64,000 bases of DNA, taken from contig NZ_AP018050.1 in assembly GCF_003609775.1 (NCBI RefSeq), forward strand, positions 372,001-436,000. Reading direction: 5' to 3'. Positions within the stretch are counted from its first letter, which is position 1. Each line of letters begins with the position of its first letter. The notes below the pieces were generated by a model, which was not told where the DNA came from, ran no database searches, and worked only from the letters and a program-made list of their open reading frames with translations. Source of the stretch: Prevotella melaninogenica (GTDB lineage Bacteria > Bacteroidota > Bacteroidia > Bacteroidales > Bacteroidaceae). Below, piece by piece: positions 16,757 through 25,680 of the stretch. The position numbers were made by a program, and so were the translations under genes.

Positions 16757-19180
16757 ATGAACAAATCAAAAGTGAACTATGAAAGACGGGTAAGATACTA
16801 CCTATCCGCCATTCTCTTAAGTTCTTTGTTCTTATTCCCACCCACCTACGTTCATGCTACGTCTGCGCATGGGCAGGAGACAGTGGAGGATGAGGACAAA
16901 GATGTCAAAACATCCGTAACCGTTCGGGTTGTTTCCGAACTGTCACAAGAGCCGCTCATCGGTGCTGTCGTACGCTGCGAAGGCGTTTCAAATCCTTCGG
17001 TGACGGACATCGATGGTAGGTGTACGATTAAACTCAAGCGCACTGCCGACCGCATGAAACTGACGGTTTCCTACGTAGGTTATAAGACGGTGACACGTGT
17101 TGTCAGCATCCCCGACAGCCGCATGATAACTTTACAGCTGAAGGATGATTCTAAACAATTAGATAATGTCACTGTCACGGCACTGAAACGACACACGAGT
17201 GTCTTGCAACAGTCCTCCGCTATCAGTCAGGAAGCATTGGAAAAAGGTGGTGCTACATCCTTGGCAAAACTCCTTGAAACCATCCCCGGCGTTAGTTCTA
17301 TCAGTACTGGAAACACGATTGCAAAGCCTGTTATTCAAGGTATGCACAGTAGTCGCATTCTCTTGATGAACAATGGAGTACGATTAGAAAGCCAGAGTTG
17401 GGGTGCCGACCACGCACCAGAACTCGACTATACAGGCTCAAGTATGGTTGAAGTGGTGAAAGGTGCCGAGTGTATTCGCTATGGCTTCGGTGCAATGGGT
17501 GGTGTGGTACTCTTGAATGATGCACCCCTACCCTACGAAAACAAGAAGATTAAGCTGAATGGAAACGTCAACATGGGTTACGATACCAATGCGCGTGGCT
17601 TCAGTGGATCGGGTACTATCGAGACGGGTTATAAGCAGTTTGGTTTGCGCCTGCATGGAATGTACACCAAAGGAGGCGACTATCATACAGCCGACTACGT
17701 ACTGAACAACACAGGATATAACACCATCAGCTTCTCAGCCTTAGCTGGTTGGCAAGGAAAGAAGCTTACGGCAACCCTCTTCTCAAGTATCTACTATCAG
17801 CGAAGTGGAATCTATTACGCCAGTAAGATATCCGACCTATCACAGTTGATAAAGCGATTTGAATACGGACGTCCTGATCCAGAGACCGTTAAACCCTTCT
17901 CATACGAAATCAAACCGCCGTTCCAGCAGTCGCAACACGTGACGTTAAAAGGAGAACTGAAATGGGAACTTAATCCTAACCATCACCTCAATTTCACGCT
18001 ATCCTTCCAAGAGAATCTCCGTCAAGAGTTCGAAAACCGAAAGAAGACACAATGGAGTTGGATTCCAATGCAGGACTTGATGCTGAAAACCTATAAGTTC
18101 GACGCACTTTGGCAAGCGAAATGGAAACTATGGAAGATGACGACTGACGCTGGTCTTTCTAATACCTATCAAACGAACTTCAACTATCCGGGTACTAAAC
18201 AGCCAGCTTTCGTTCCTAACTTTGCAGCCCTGTCGATGGGTGGATATTTCCTTCATAAGGCAGAGTTTGGCAAGTTGCAGTGTGCCCTCGGTATGCGTTA
18301 CGACTTCCGTGTGTTGTCGGTCAATGGCTATAGCAGCCTCAGCAATTACACCTACTACGACGACTTCAAACTTTATAGTAACTTCACGATGAGTCTTGCC
18401 ACCCACTATCAGTTTAGTGACAAGTGGGATGCACGTGCGAATATTGGTTGGTCATGGCGTCCACCAGATATCAACGAGCTCTATGCCATTGGCTTGCAAG
18501 ACGGTTCCTATTGGGTAGTAGGCAACAAGAATCTTGCCAGTGAGCGTGGTTATAAACTTGTGTTAGGTACGAAGTATAGAAACACATGGTTCTCAATAGA
18601 GCCAAGTTTCTTCTTCCAGCGTATCAATAGCTATATCTACGACCACATCGGAACAGGTAAGGACCGCTTCCACAACCATCCAAGTGGTAAGTATCCGAAG
18701 TTTATCTACGACCAAGACGATGTGAAACTCTATGGTGGTGACATCGAAGCAACCGTGAAGCCACTGCAAGGACTGACCTTTGTCGGCAAGGGAGAATGGA
18801 TGTTTGCACGCAACTTGACCCATAACGACTGGCTACCTTTCATGCCATCAGATCGTTACGGACTCTCTGCCACCTACGACCTACCGCTCACGAAGAATCA
18901 TAAATATCATTCATCATTATCACTCTCAGGTATCTATGTGACCAAGCAGACCCGCTTCGATCCCGATAAAGACCTTGTTCCCGACTCGCCACCAGCCTAT
19001 TTCCTACTGAATGGTACGGCTGAGTTCCGCATCGGACTGCCACAGAATAGAGAGTTGAAGTTTATGATTGTCGGTGATAACATCCTCAACGCACTCTATA
19101 AGGAGTACACCGACCGCTTCAGATACTACGCCCATGAGCGCGGATCAAACTTCTCTTTACGCACATTGTTTAAGTTCTAA
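16757..19180 (+). CDS. TonB-dependent receptor with N-terminal carboxypeptidase-regulatory-like domain
   Basis: An 807-residue outer-membrane receptor. A signal segment (about 12-35) is followed by a carboxypeptidase-regulatory-like domain (about 50-130; EPLIGAVVRCEG, TVSYVGYKTVTRVV), then a plug (about 135-255) with LAKLLETIPGVSSI, VIQGMHSSRILLMNNG and WGADHAPELDY, and a barrel ending in SLRTLFKF. The DHAPE motif after the plug loop is seen in a group of Bacteroidota receptors and is reminiscent of the DHA motif in the zinc receptor ZnuD, so a metal or metal complex is a reasonable guess, not a proof. Three lipoprotein genes follow at 16, 15 and 132 bases, forming an operon. Confidence 0.85.
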   Translation: MNKSKVNYERRVRYYLSAILLSSLFLFPPTYVHATSAHGQETVEDEDKDVKTSVTVRVVSELSQEPLIGAVVRCEGVSNPSVTDIDGRCTIKLKRTADRMKLTVSYVGYKTVTRVVSIPDSRMITLQLKDDSKQLDNVTVTALKRHTSVLQQSSAISQEALEKGGATSLAKLLETIPGVSSISTGNTIAKPVIQGMHSSRILLMNNGVRLESQSWGADHAPELDYTGSSMVEVVKGAECIRYGFGAMGGVVLLNDAPLPYENKKIKLNGNVNMGYDTNARGFSGSGTIETGYKQFGLRLHGMYTKGGDYHTADYVLNNTGYNTISFSALAGWQGKKLTATLFSSIYYQRSGIYYASKISDLSQLIKRFEYGRPDPETVKPFSYEIKPPFQQSQHVTLKGELKWELNPNHHLNFTLSFQENLRQEFENRKKTQWSWIPMQDLMLKTYKFDALWQAKWKLWKMTTDAGLSNTYQTNFNYPGTKQPAFVPNFAALSMGGYFLHKAEFGKLQCALGMRYDFRVLSVNGYSSLSNYTYYDDFKLYSNFTMSLATHYQFSDKWDARANIGWSWRPPDINELYAIGLQDGSYWVVGNKNLASERGYKLVLGTKYRNTWFSIEPSFFFQRINSYIYDHIGTGKDRFHNHPSGKYPKFIYDQDDVKLYGGDIEATVKPLQGLTFVGKGEWMFARNLTHNDWLPFMPSDRYGLSATYDLPLTKNHKYHSSLSLSGIYVTKQTRFDPDKDLVPDSPPAYFLLNGTAEFRIGLPQNRELKFMIVGDNILNALYKEYTDRFRYYAHERGSNFSLRTLFKF

Positions 19181-19196
19181 TTAGCTGAAAAAGAAT

Positions 19197-20654
19197 ATGA
19201 AACTATATAAAGACATACGCCTCATACTTGCCACGGCAGCAGTGGGACTTCTCCTCGGAAGTTGCTCTAACGACCAAGTTGACGATTTCTTCAAAAAGAT
19301 TATACAAGCCCCTCCTTCCTCTATTGAGCGAGATGTGAAGGGACATGAGCAGATTTATGCCGTTCATGCCATCTTGAGAATGGGCTATAAGGGGGGAATG
19401 ATTGGTGTTGGACCAGACGGAAACGACTCTATTCGAGCGTATAACACCTATCATCTCGTCAGTGGTTCGACCTCTATCCCAGTCATGCAGGAGATTGATA
19501 TCGCTAAGGATGACGACGGACAGATGACGATTACGACAGAGCGCGACTGCTTTGATGTGATTGCTTCAGACGATATCTACTATGGATTAGAACTGAAATA
19601 CTATGACCAAAACGGTATGCTCATCAATCATCAGTTCTCAGGTTATCCCTTCATGAAGGACAAGGACGGCTATAACGTTCCTGATGAAGACAATGCAACA
19701 CTGCTGGTTCACCAACATTTCTTCGGTATTGGTAATGCATCATTGAACAAAGCGGTGGCAGATAGTAGCTCTGCAGGGCGTGGACAGGAGGTACGTGGAT
19801 TGCAAATGGCATACCCACGATTGTTGGCTTCACTACCTACTTATTATGACCGATACACCTTCAAGGAGAAAGGTGGAGCACTGGAAGCTGCCACAAAGTT
19901 CTCAACTTCTAACATCTATGTGCCTGATGGCTACACATTGGGACAGAATTTAGTGCCGTTCGATAGTGAGTTGGCATGGAAGTCGATTGAGGTATCGGGA
20001 AAACCAGAGGCTTTGCAGCCTTATAACTTCGGTGGAAAGACCTATCACCTCTACAAAACTATTGATCCAATGGAGCTAAATAAGATTACTCCAGAGGTCT
20101 TTACATACGAGTATCGTGACACGGATCCAGTGGAAGAAGAACTCGGAAAACTTTTTACAGAAGCTTATAACGATGACTTCACCGACCCAGATACTGAGTC
20201 GCCACGCCAGCGTTATGGTCATACTGTGGGATTACTGCGTCAGAAACGCAGCTTAGACTTCGGCTCAGACATGGACCGTTTGGGCTTTAAGGGTATCATG
20301 CAGTTCCACAAATCAGACATTGCTTTCCAGCTACAAGTGCGTATCTGCCACATTCTTAACAAAGGACAGCAGCACGTGGGAGAGTCGGAAAAGCCTGCAA
20401 AGTATTGCAATACGAACAATAGTGAGAATAGCTTCCTATGGGATTTCAACCAGTTACAACCCGGTTGGGATAGCTTTGATATCGACTATCCGCTGTCTGT
20501 TCGTGTGATAGCCAATACCAAGGACGGTGAAGACAAGTGTTTTGAGGATGTTAAGCGATTCTATCCTGCTGCCAACAAGGCACAGCTCTGGCGTATGCTG
20601 ACACAACCACAAGACTTCTTCACACAGTACAGACATAACGTAGTATTGATGTAA
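19197..20654 (+). CDS. Surface lipoprotein, paralog of the next gene
   Basis: A 485-residue lipoprotein (lipobox LLLGS-C23, then SNDQVDD, an acidic stretch fitting surface export). The mature protein has no family I can name. It shares scattered motifs with the next gene: a TYEYRDT segment near residue 300, then LF and a DRLGFKGIMQF segment near 360, matching TYRDT and DRVGLKGHFNF there, so the two are diverged duplicates. It has His-containing stretches (LVHQHFFG). It probably works with the receptor encoded just upstream to capture the same ligand. Confidence 0.72.
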   Translation: MKLYKDIRLILATAAVGLLLGSCSNDQVDDFFKKIIQAPPSSIERDVKGHEQIYAVHAILRMGYKGGMIGVGPDGNDSIRAYNTYHLVSGSTSIPVMQEIDIAKDDDGQMTITTERDCFDVIASDDIYYGLELKYYDQNGMLINHQFSGYPFMKDKDGYNVPDEDNATLLVHQHFFGIGNASLNKAVADSSSAGRGQEVRGLQMAYPRLLASLPTYYDRYTFKEKGGALEAATKFSTSNIYVPDGYTLGQNLVPFDSELAWKSIEVSGKPEALQPYNFGGKTYHLYKTIDPMELNKITPEVFTYEYRDTDPVEEELGKLFTEAYNDDFTDPDTESPRQRYGHTVGLLRQKRSLDFGSDMDRLGFKGIMQFHKSDIAFQLQVRICHILNKGQQHVGESEKPAKYCNTNNSENSFLWDFNQLQPGWDSFDIDYPLSVRVIANTKDGEDKCFEDVKRFYPAANKAQLWRMLTQPQDFFTQYRHNVVLM

Positions 20655-20669
20655 AAACGAATTGGGAAG

Positions 20670-22076
20670 ATGAATAAGATATTCAAGAACATTCTTTTAT
20701 TATCATGCGTTGCCGCACTCTTCGCCTCATGCGACGACTTTGTGTTTGGCAATGTACATGTTGATTATAACGAAAATCCCTTAGAAAGCAAGGGATTAGC
20801 ACGTAGTGGCGCAGACCGTTATGTAGATAGTCTGTCGAAAGTTAAGGTCTCTGAGCAGGTGAATAACCCCGACCCAGACGGAGCCTTCAATGGTTGGGCT
20901 ACCTGCTTAGCTATGTTTAAGGAGGGACACTCCCACGGTGACGGTATGATGCATGGTAACTTCGTCTATCATAACGCCCCTTGGAAGCAGGAGGAGTTTG
21001 TCATTATCCGCAACAATACGGCAAAATGGCCTACGGTTGAGGTGCAACGCCAGAGTACGGTGACGTATCTTGAACAGAGCGATGGTAAGACTGGACCCGA
21101 TTACATCCGTATCATCGGTGGGAAACTGAAGCGTTGGGGACTCTGTCTCTACTTCTTCGATAAGGAAGGTAAGCTGATGAACGACAATATTCTCGACCAC
21201 TCTGATGAGTACCAGATATTCTTCACGGTGAGCGAGGTCGACGATAAGGGTAATCCTTACGAGGTGATGGACTGCCGTGGTACGTGGAAACCTAAGAAGA
21301 ACAAGTTTGGTGACTGGAAGAAGGGCGGTACAGTCGACACGACACCAGTTCCTTCTCCGCTCTTTGCGAATAAGACGACGTGGAAGGAACGTGCCGAACT
21401 GACCCCAAAGATATTTGAATATACCTATCGTGACACGTGGATTCATAACGCAATGGCTGACGGAGCGCGTGAGTTGTTCAACCAACGTCTTCTCCCACCG
21501 TTGACCCGTGAGGATGCTGACTGGGCTGTTGCACCTTACGACCAAGACCGTGTAGGACTGAAGGGACACTTCAATTTCGACATTGATGCCGATGAAAACG
21601 ATGAATTACATCAAGAGTGGCCATTAGAGATTACACGTCGTTTGGACCCAGCAACAGGCGAGGCTGGCCGTTATACACGTCCGTCTTACCTCTTACCAAA
21701 GTTCTATCTGTCTGTAAGAGTGATGAAATGCCCGAAAGGAAAGAAGGCATTGATACCGAAGGACGAGTATCTTAATCGCCATTCAACCTATGTCTTCCGC
21801 AGTCCGTTCATCTGTTCAGAGGCTTACAACCCTGACGAACCAAAGGAGTATGGGGCTGATTCAGAATGGAAGGAGCTTTTCCGCTTTAATATCCCTATCA
21901 AAGTGTTCTGCAGTAGCTTTGATACTGACCCAACAACCATCGACCCGAACGACCCACTCTATTTCTACTTAGGTCACGAAATAGGCTTGTCATCATTAGA
22001 TGCGTTGGAAGCTTCGCAGAATGTACAGACCCACGGCATTGGTGGTGGCTCTGGTTTCGGAAACTGGTTCTTGTAA
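20670..22076 (+). CDS. Surface lipoprotein, paralog of the preceding gene
   Basis: A 468-residue lipoprotein (lipobox ALFAS-C21, then DDFVFG). A His/Met-rich patch FKEGHSHGDGMMHG occurs near residue 90, which could bind a metal or heme iron. The TYRDT and DRVGLKGHFNF motifs are shared with the lipoprotein at 19197-20654. The C-terminus is Gly-rich (GIGGGSGFGNWFL). It begins 15 bases after its paralog. Family not recognised; its place in the receptor operon implies a capture or handover role at the surface. Confidence 0.72.
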   Translation: MNKIFKNILLLSCVAALFASCDDFVFGNVHVDYNENPLESKGLARSGADRYVDSLSKVKVSEQVNNPDPDGAFNGWATCLAMFKEGHSHGDGMMHGNFVYHNAPWKQEEFVIIRNNTAKWPTVEVQRQSTVTYLEQSDGKTGPDYIRIIGGKLKRWGLCLYFFDKEGKLMNDNILDHSDEYQIFFTVSEVDDKGNPYEVMDCRGTWKPKKNKFGDWKKGGTVDTTPVPSPLFANKTTWKERAELTPKIFEYTYRDTWIHNAMADGARELFNQRLLPPLTREDADWAVAPYDQDRVGLKGHFNFDIDADENDELHQEWPLEITRRLDPATGEAGRYTRPSYLLPKFYLSVRVMKCPKGKKALIPKDEYLNRHSTYVFRSPFICSEAYNPDEPKEYGADSEWKELFRFNIPIKVFCSSFDTDPTTIDPNDPLYFYLGHEIGLSSLDALEASQNVQTHGIGGGSGFGNWFL

Positions 22077-22208
22077 CATGGACAGAGGGAGAGGACTGTG
22101 TCGTCGCTAAGGAAGTATCTATACGTCTGTAACTCACAATCTATTCCTCTCGTGGCAATAGTCCCTCCCACTGCTCACAATGATATAAACATAAATAGAA
22201 GAAAACAA

Positions 22209-23288
22209 ATGATGAAAAAGAAGATAACTGCGTACCTGCTTTTTAGCCTTATGCTTTTAGGGCTAAACAGCTGTACGCGTAATGAAATGCCTGTGAAGCA
22301 ATCCACTTCTAAGACAAAGTTAGACCACTTGATTATCAAGGAAGTGTTCTATGTTGGGCATTATTGGTATCGTGATGTACGTGCTTGGGGTATGAAGAAT
22401 TTGAACCAGATGTACAATGACGATCAGTATATCGCCATCTTTAACCCTACGGACGAGGTGAAATATCTTGACGGATTAGCGTTGTGTGTCAATGCCATTG
22501 AACCAAGCAAAGCCATCCAGTTCGCACCGAAAGACGATTTCGTCAATCGTTATTATGGTGCATCGGGTATCTCTTATTTCCCCGGTAAGGGCAATGACTA
22601 CCCTGTGAAGCCGGGTCAGACTATCATTGTTGCAAAGTATGCCATCGACCACAAGGCTAAATTTGAGGCTGAGTTAGAGGGCGAGGACCTGAGTATGTAT
22701 GGCGGATTGAATGCCTTTTTAGACCTGAGTAAGGCTGATTTCGAATGGACAAACAGCAACTACGACCCCGGACGGAAGAACAATCCGAACGTTCCAGACA
22801 TGAATGCCATCCTAACATCTACCGATGCCAGCGGCAATATTGGTCCTGCTTACGAGTTCTCTCATATCTCTGAGAGCAACGGTATTGCCTTGATAAAATT
22901 GCCTTGGACACCAGAGGAATTCAAGAAGAACTATGCTGAGACAAAGGATAGCAAGGGTTATCTGCATTACATCACCGTGACCAGTAGTGCCTTCGGTGAC
23001 TTCTATGCCATCGAAATACCATTCGAGTGTGTCATCGACTGCATCACCATCTGTCCTCGTCGTATGTTCCAGATGCGACCAAGTAAGTTAGACAGAGGCT
23101 ACAATGCCGTTACCGACATCTCTTTCTCAGGTTTAAAGCAAAGCGACTACCCCATATCTTCTGGCCTTGCACTGGTAAGAAAGTGGGATGGTAAGAAATT
23201 CGTGGATGACAACAACACAACCGCCGACTTTGAAGTAAAAGTCGCATCACTATCAAGAAAGGATGAGAAAGGAAACGCAATAAAGTAA
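22209..23288 (+). CDS. DUF4876-like lipoprotein
   Basis: A 359-residue lipoprotein. I use the ATG at 22209 (MMKKKITAYLL), which gives a signal peptide with lipobox GLNS-C22; the frame is open further upstream, but that part lacks a signal-peptide pattern. The mature domain begins LDHLIIKEVFYVG and has DQYIAIFNPTDEVKYLDGLALC and ISYFPGKGNDYPVKPGQTIIVA, the pattern I associate with the DUF4876 family (related to lamin-tail-like beta domains). Members of that family are usually found beside TonB receptors. A gap of 132 bases before it contains a GGGAG/CTCCC dyad (about 22086-22172). Confidence 0.7.
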   Translation: MMKKKITAYLLFSLMLLGLNSCTRNEMPVKQSTSKTKLDHLIIKEVFYVGHYWYRDVRAWGMKNLNQMYNDDQYIAIFNPTDEVKYLDGLALCVNAIEPSKAIQFAPKDDFVNRYYGASGISYFPGKGNDYPVKPGQTIIVAKYAIDHKAKFEAELEGEDLSMYGGLNAFLDLSKADFEWTNSNYDPGRKNNPNVPDMNAILTSTDASGNIGPAYEFSHISESNGIALIKLPWTPEEFKKNYAETKDSKGYLHYITVTSSAFGDFYAIEIPFECVIDCITICPRRMFQMRPSKLDRGYNAVTDISFSGLKQSDYPISSGLALVRKWDGKKFVDDNNTTADFEVKVASLSRKDEKGNAIK

Positions 23289-23352
23289 CAAATAAGAAAC
23301 GGCTGTAAGGTATTAGAAGCGACTAAAGGTAAAAAGATGAAAAGGATAATAA

Positions 23353-23396
23353 GGCTGTGTCAAAGTAGGAGTAATCTATTTTGATGCAGCCTTTTG
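23353..23396 (+). terminator. Terminator with repeated sequence (copy 2)
   Basis: GGCTGTGTCAAAGTAGGA ... TATTTTGATGCAGCC followed by TTTTGC. It is a near-copy of the terminator at 16057 and ends the receptor/lipoprotein operon. Confidence 0.75.
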
Positions 23397-23458
23397 CATT
23401 GTGTATAAGAAGCAAGTTCTATATTCAAAGGTCAAACATCAAGTTCAAGGTTAATTCT

Positions 23459-23584
23459 TCAAACCTCAAAGGTCAAAGTTAACAGATCAAACCTCAAAGG
23501 TCAAAGTTCAAACATCAAAAGTCAAAGTTAACAGATCAAACCTCAAAGGTCAAAATTCAAACATCAAAAGTCAAAGTTCAAAGT
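23459..23584. repeat. TCAAAnn heptad array (18 units of 7 bp)
   Basis: Eighteen consecutive 7-base units, all TCAAAnn except two TAACAGA units. A higher-order period of 49 bp is visible (TCAAACC at 23487 and 23536). A less regular copy of the same words lies at about 33235-33288. Confidence 0.85.
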
Positions 23585-23605
23585 TAAAGGCTTTCCTTTT
23601 TGTAA

Positions 23606-23800
23606 ATAAAATTCAAAGACTGAAAATTAAAAGGGCGTTAATTGGCTTTCAGTTAACGCCCTTTTGGCTTGCAAAAGATGCCCTTTAAGACCCTTACTAA
23701 CGCCCTTTTGAAGTCTAAGTAAGCACCTTTTCGAAGACAAGGCTGCAAGTGTTTGATAACATGTTAGTTACAAATGCGAGTGAAAAGGCGTTTTTTCGCT
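23606..23800 (+). repeat. Intergenic GC-box element, copy B
   Basis: It starts with a perfect AAGGGCGTTAA/TTAACGCCCTT hairpin. GC boxes start at 23658, 23680, 23702 and 23723 (22, 22, 21), with an inverted box 22 bp before the first. The tail shares the GTTTGATAAC word with other copies. Confidence 0.85.
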
Positions 23801-23974
23801 CTTTTAAGGCATAAAACACGAAAGGAAATGTAAAGGAATTTCGAAACGAAAGGGCAGCAATAAGCAAGCGAGATGGGGAGAGAGGGAACAGATAATTATC
23901 TGATGATTGGTCGATATTTTATGTTATCTTAAATAAATTATAGTCCAAATTACACGGATATCCAAATTAATTCG

Positions 23975-23982
23975 TATATTTG
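23975..23982 (+). promoter_or_regulatory. Promoter -7 box (TATATTTG) of fucosidase operon
   Basis: TATATTTG fits TAnnTTTG and is followed by GCGACC, with a leader of about 145 bases to the ATG at 24133. No good -33 TTG is seen at 17-21 bases. A small hairpin (TGCTGC/GCAGCA) lies at about 24004-24024 in the leader. Confidence 0.5.
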
Positions 23983-24132
23983 CGACCATCTTTTGAGTGA
24001 CTTGCTGCCTTGATATAGCAGCACAGAGGTAAACAAGTTGCTCGCAATGACAAAAAACCTAAACTAAACATTGTCAATCAAATATTTATAAAATGTTACG
24101 TCTAAAAGTGCTGCTGAACTAAAAAACCTAAT

Positions 24133-25659
24133 ATGAACAACCGATTTCTACACGGTGTGCTTACTGCACTTGCCTTAACGGCATCGGCTACGAGCTTTGC
24201 TCAGACCAATACCGTTATGACCCTTAAGACGCAAATCGCTCCCAATGCGGAGAACGAACCACGTCCAGTGTTCCCTGTACCCACTGACCGTCAGTGGAAA
24301 TGGCAGCAGACAGAGTTCTATGCCTTCTTCCATTATGGTATGAATACCTATACAGGTAAGGAATGGGGTAATGGTGATGAAGATGTAAACCGCTTCGCTC
24401 CAACCGCAAAGCCAGACCCACGACAGTGGTTAGAGGCTGTGAAAGAGGCTGGTATGACGGGCGGTATTGCTGTTGTGAAGCATCACGATGGTTTCTGCTT
24501 GTGGCCTACGGAGACTACGGATCATAAAAGTTCGAACTCATCAAGCCCTAATGCACAGGTGAACATCGCTGAGCTCTTTGCTAAGGCAGCACAGGATTTG
24601 AAGATGAAATATGGCTTCTACGTGTCTCCTTGGGACCGAAATAGTGGTCTTTACGGTACGGACAGCTATGTGAAGGACGTCTTCTTGAAGCAGTGTGCGG
24701 AGCTTGCAAAGTATGGCTCTGACCAGTTTGAGATGTGGTTTGACGGTGCAAATGGTGGCGATGGCTACTATGGTGGTAAGTACACAAAAATCAATATTGA
24801 CCGTGCAACCTACTACGACGTACCTAACCTCCGCGATTCTATCCATAAGCTCAGCCCAAATATCATCCTTTGGGGTGTCGGTGGTGAGGCACGTTGGATT
24901 GGTAACGAGGACGGTTGGGCAGGCGAAACCAACTGGTGTAATGAGAATCGTGGTACTGCTCCAGAGCGCAATGGTATGTATGGCACAGAGAATGGTTGGT
25001 TCTGGCTCCCTGGAGAGAGCGATGCTAAGTTTACAGACAAAGGTTGGTTCTGGCATCCCGGTTGTCAACCAATGTCGGCAGAACGTACCTTCCAGATGTA
25101 CTTAGAGACCGTTGGTCGCAATGCAACACTCATCCTTAACTGCCCTCCAGACCAAAGTGGTAAGATTCCAGAGAACCAAGTAAAACGTTTGAAGGAGTTT
25201 GGTACTATGTTGAAAGAGCGTTTCAAGACCAATCTTGCCAAGACTGCTACTGTTGAAGCTACCAGCACACGCAGCAACGGAGCGACACGTACTTACGTTG
25301 TTAACAACCTCATTGATGAGAATCCAGATACTTATTGGGCAGCAGAGGACGACGTAAAGGATGTTACCCTTACTTTCAAATGGAACAGCCCACAGACTGT
25401 TCGCTACGTAACCTTGCAGGAGTATGTAAGACTTGGACAGCGTGTAAAGGGTTTCTCAATCGAATATACCACTGATGGCAGCACATGGAAGCCACTGGCT
25501 AACAAAGTAAAGCAAACCACTATTGGCTATAAGCGTATCATTCCGCTCAACGGAAGTACCGCTAACAGCTATGGTTCAGGCTTTGATGCTAAGGCTATCC
25601 GCGTTCATATCAAGGACGCTAAGGCTTGTCCTGTAATGAGTGAGATTGCAATTTATTAA
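24133..25659 (+). CDS. GH29 alpha-L-fucosidase, secreted, with C-terminal F5/8-type domain
   Basis: A 508-residue glycosidase that removes terminal L-fucose from host or dietary glycans. The signal peptide ends near SFAQ (residue 24). The GH29 catalytic domain covers about 45-350: FFHYGMNTYTG, VVKHHDGFCLWPT (residues 115-126), KYGFYVSPWDRNS, and FEMWFDGANG, where Asp204 is the expected nucleophile. Residues ~375-508 form a discoidin/F5-8-type carbohydrate-binding domain (NLIDENPDTYWAAED, then YVTLQEYVRLGQRVKGF). The next gene starts 21 bases downstream and is probably co-transcribed. It likely acts in the periplasm or outside the cell; no sorting tail is evident on it. Confidence 0.9.
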   Translation: MNNRFLHGVLTALALTASATSFAQTNTVMTLKTQIAPNAENEPRPVFPVPTDRQWKWQQTEFYAFFHYGMNTYTGKEWGNGDEDVNRFAPTAKPDPRQWLEAVKEAGMTGGIAVVKHHDGFCLWPTETTDHKSSNSSSPNAQVNIAELFAKAAQDLKMKYGFYVSPWDRNSGLYGTDSYVKDVFLKQCAELAKYGSDQFEMWFDGANGGDGYYGGKYTKINIDRATYYDVPNLRDSIHKLSPNIILWGVGGEARWIGNEDGWAGETNWCNENRGTAPERNGMYGTENGWFWLPGESDAKFTDKGWFWHPGCQPMSAERTFQMYLETVGRNATLILNCPPDQSGKIPENQVKRLKEFGTMLKERFKTNLAKTATVEATSTRSNGATRTYVVNNLIDENPDTYWAAEDDVKDVTLTFKWNSPQTVRYVTLQEYVRLGQRVKGFSIEYTTDGSTWKPLANKVKQTTIGYKRIIPLNGSTANSYGSGFDAKAIRVHIKDAKACPVMSEIAIY

Positions 25660-25680
25660 TCGTTTGACTTGAGAAACAAT

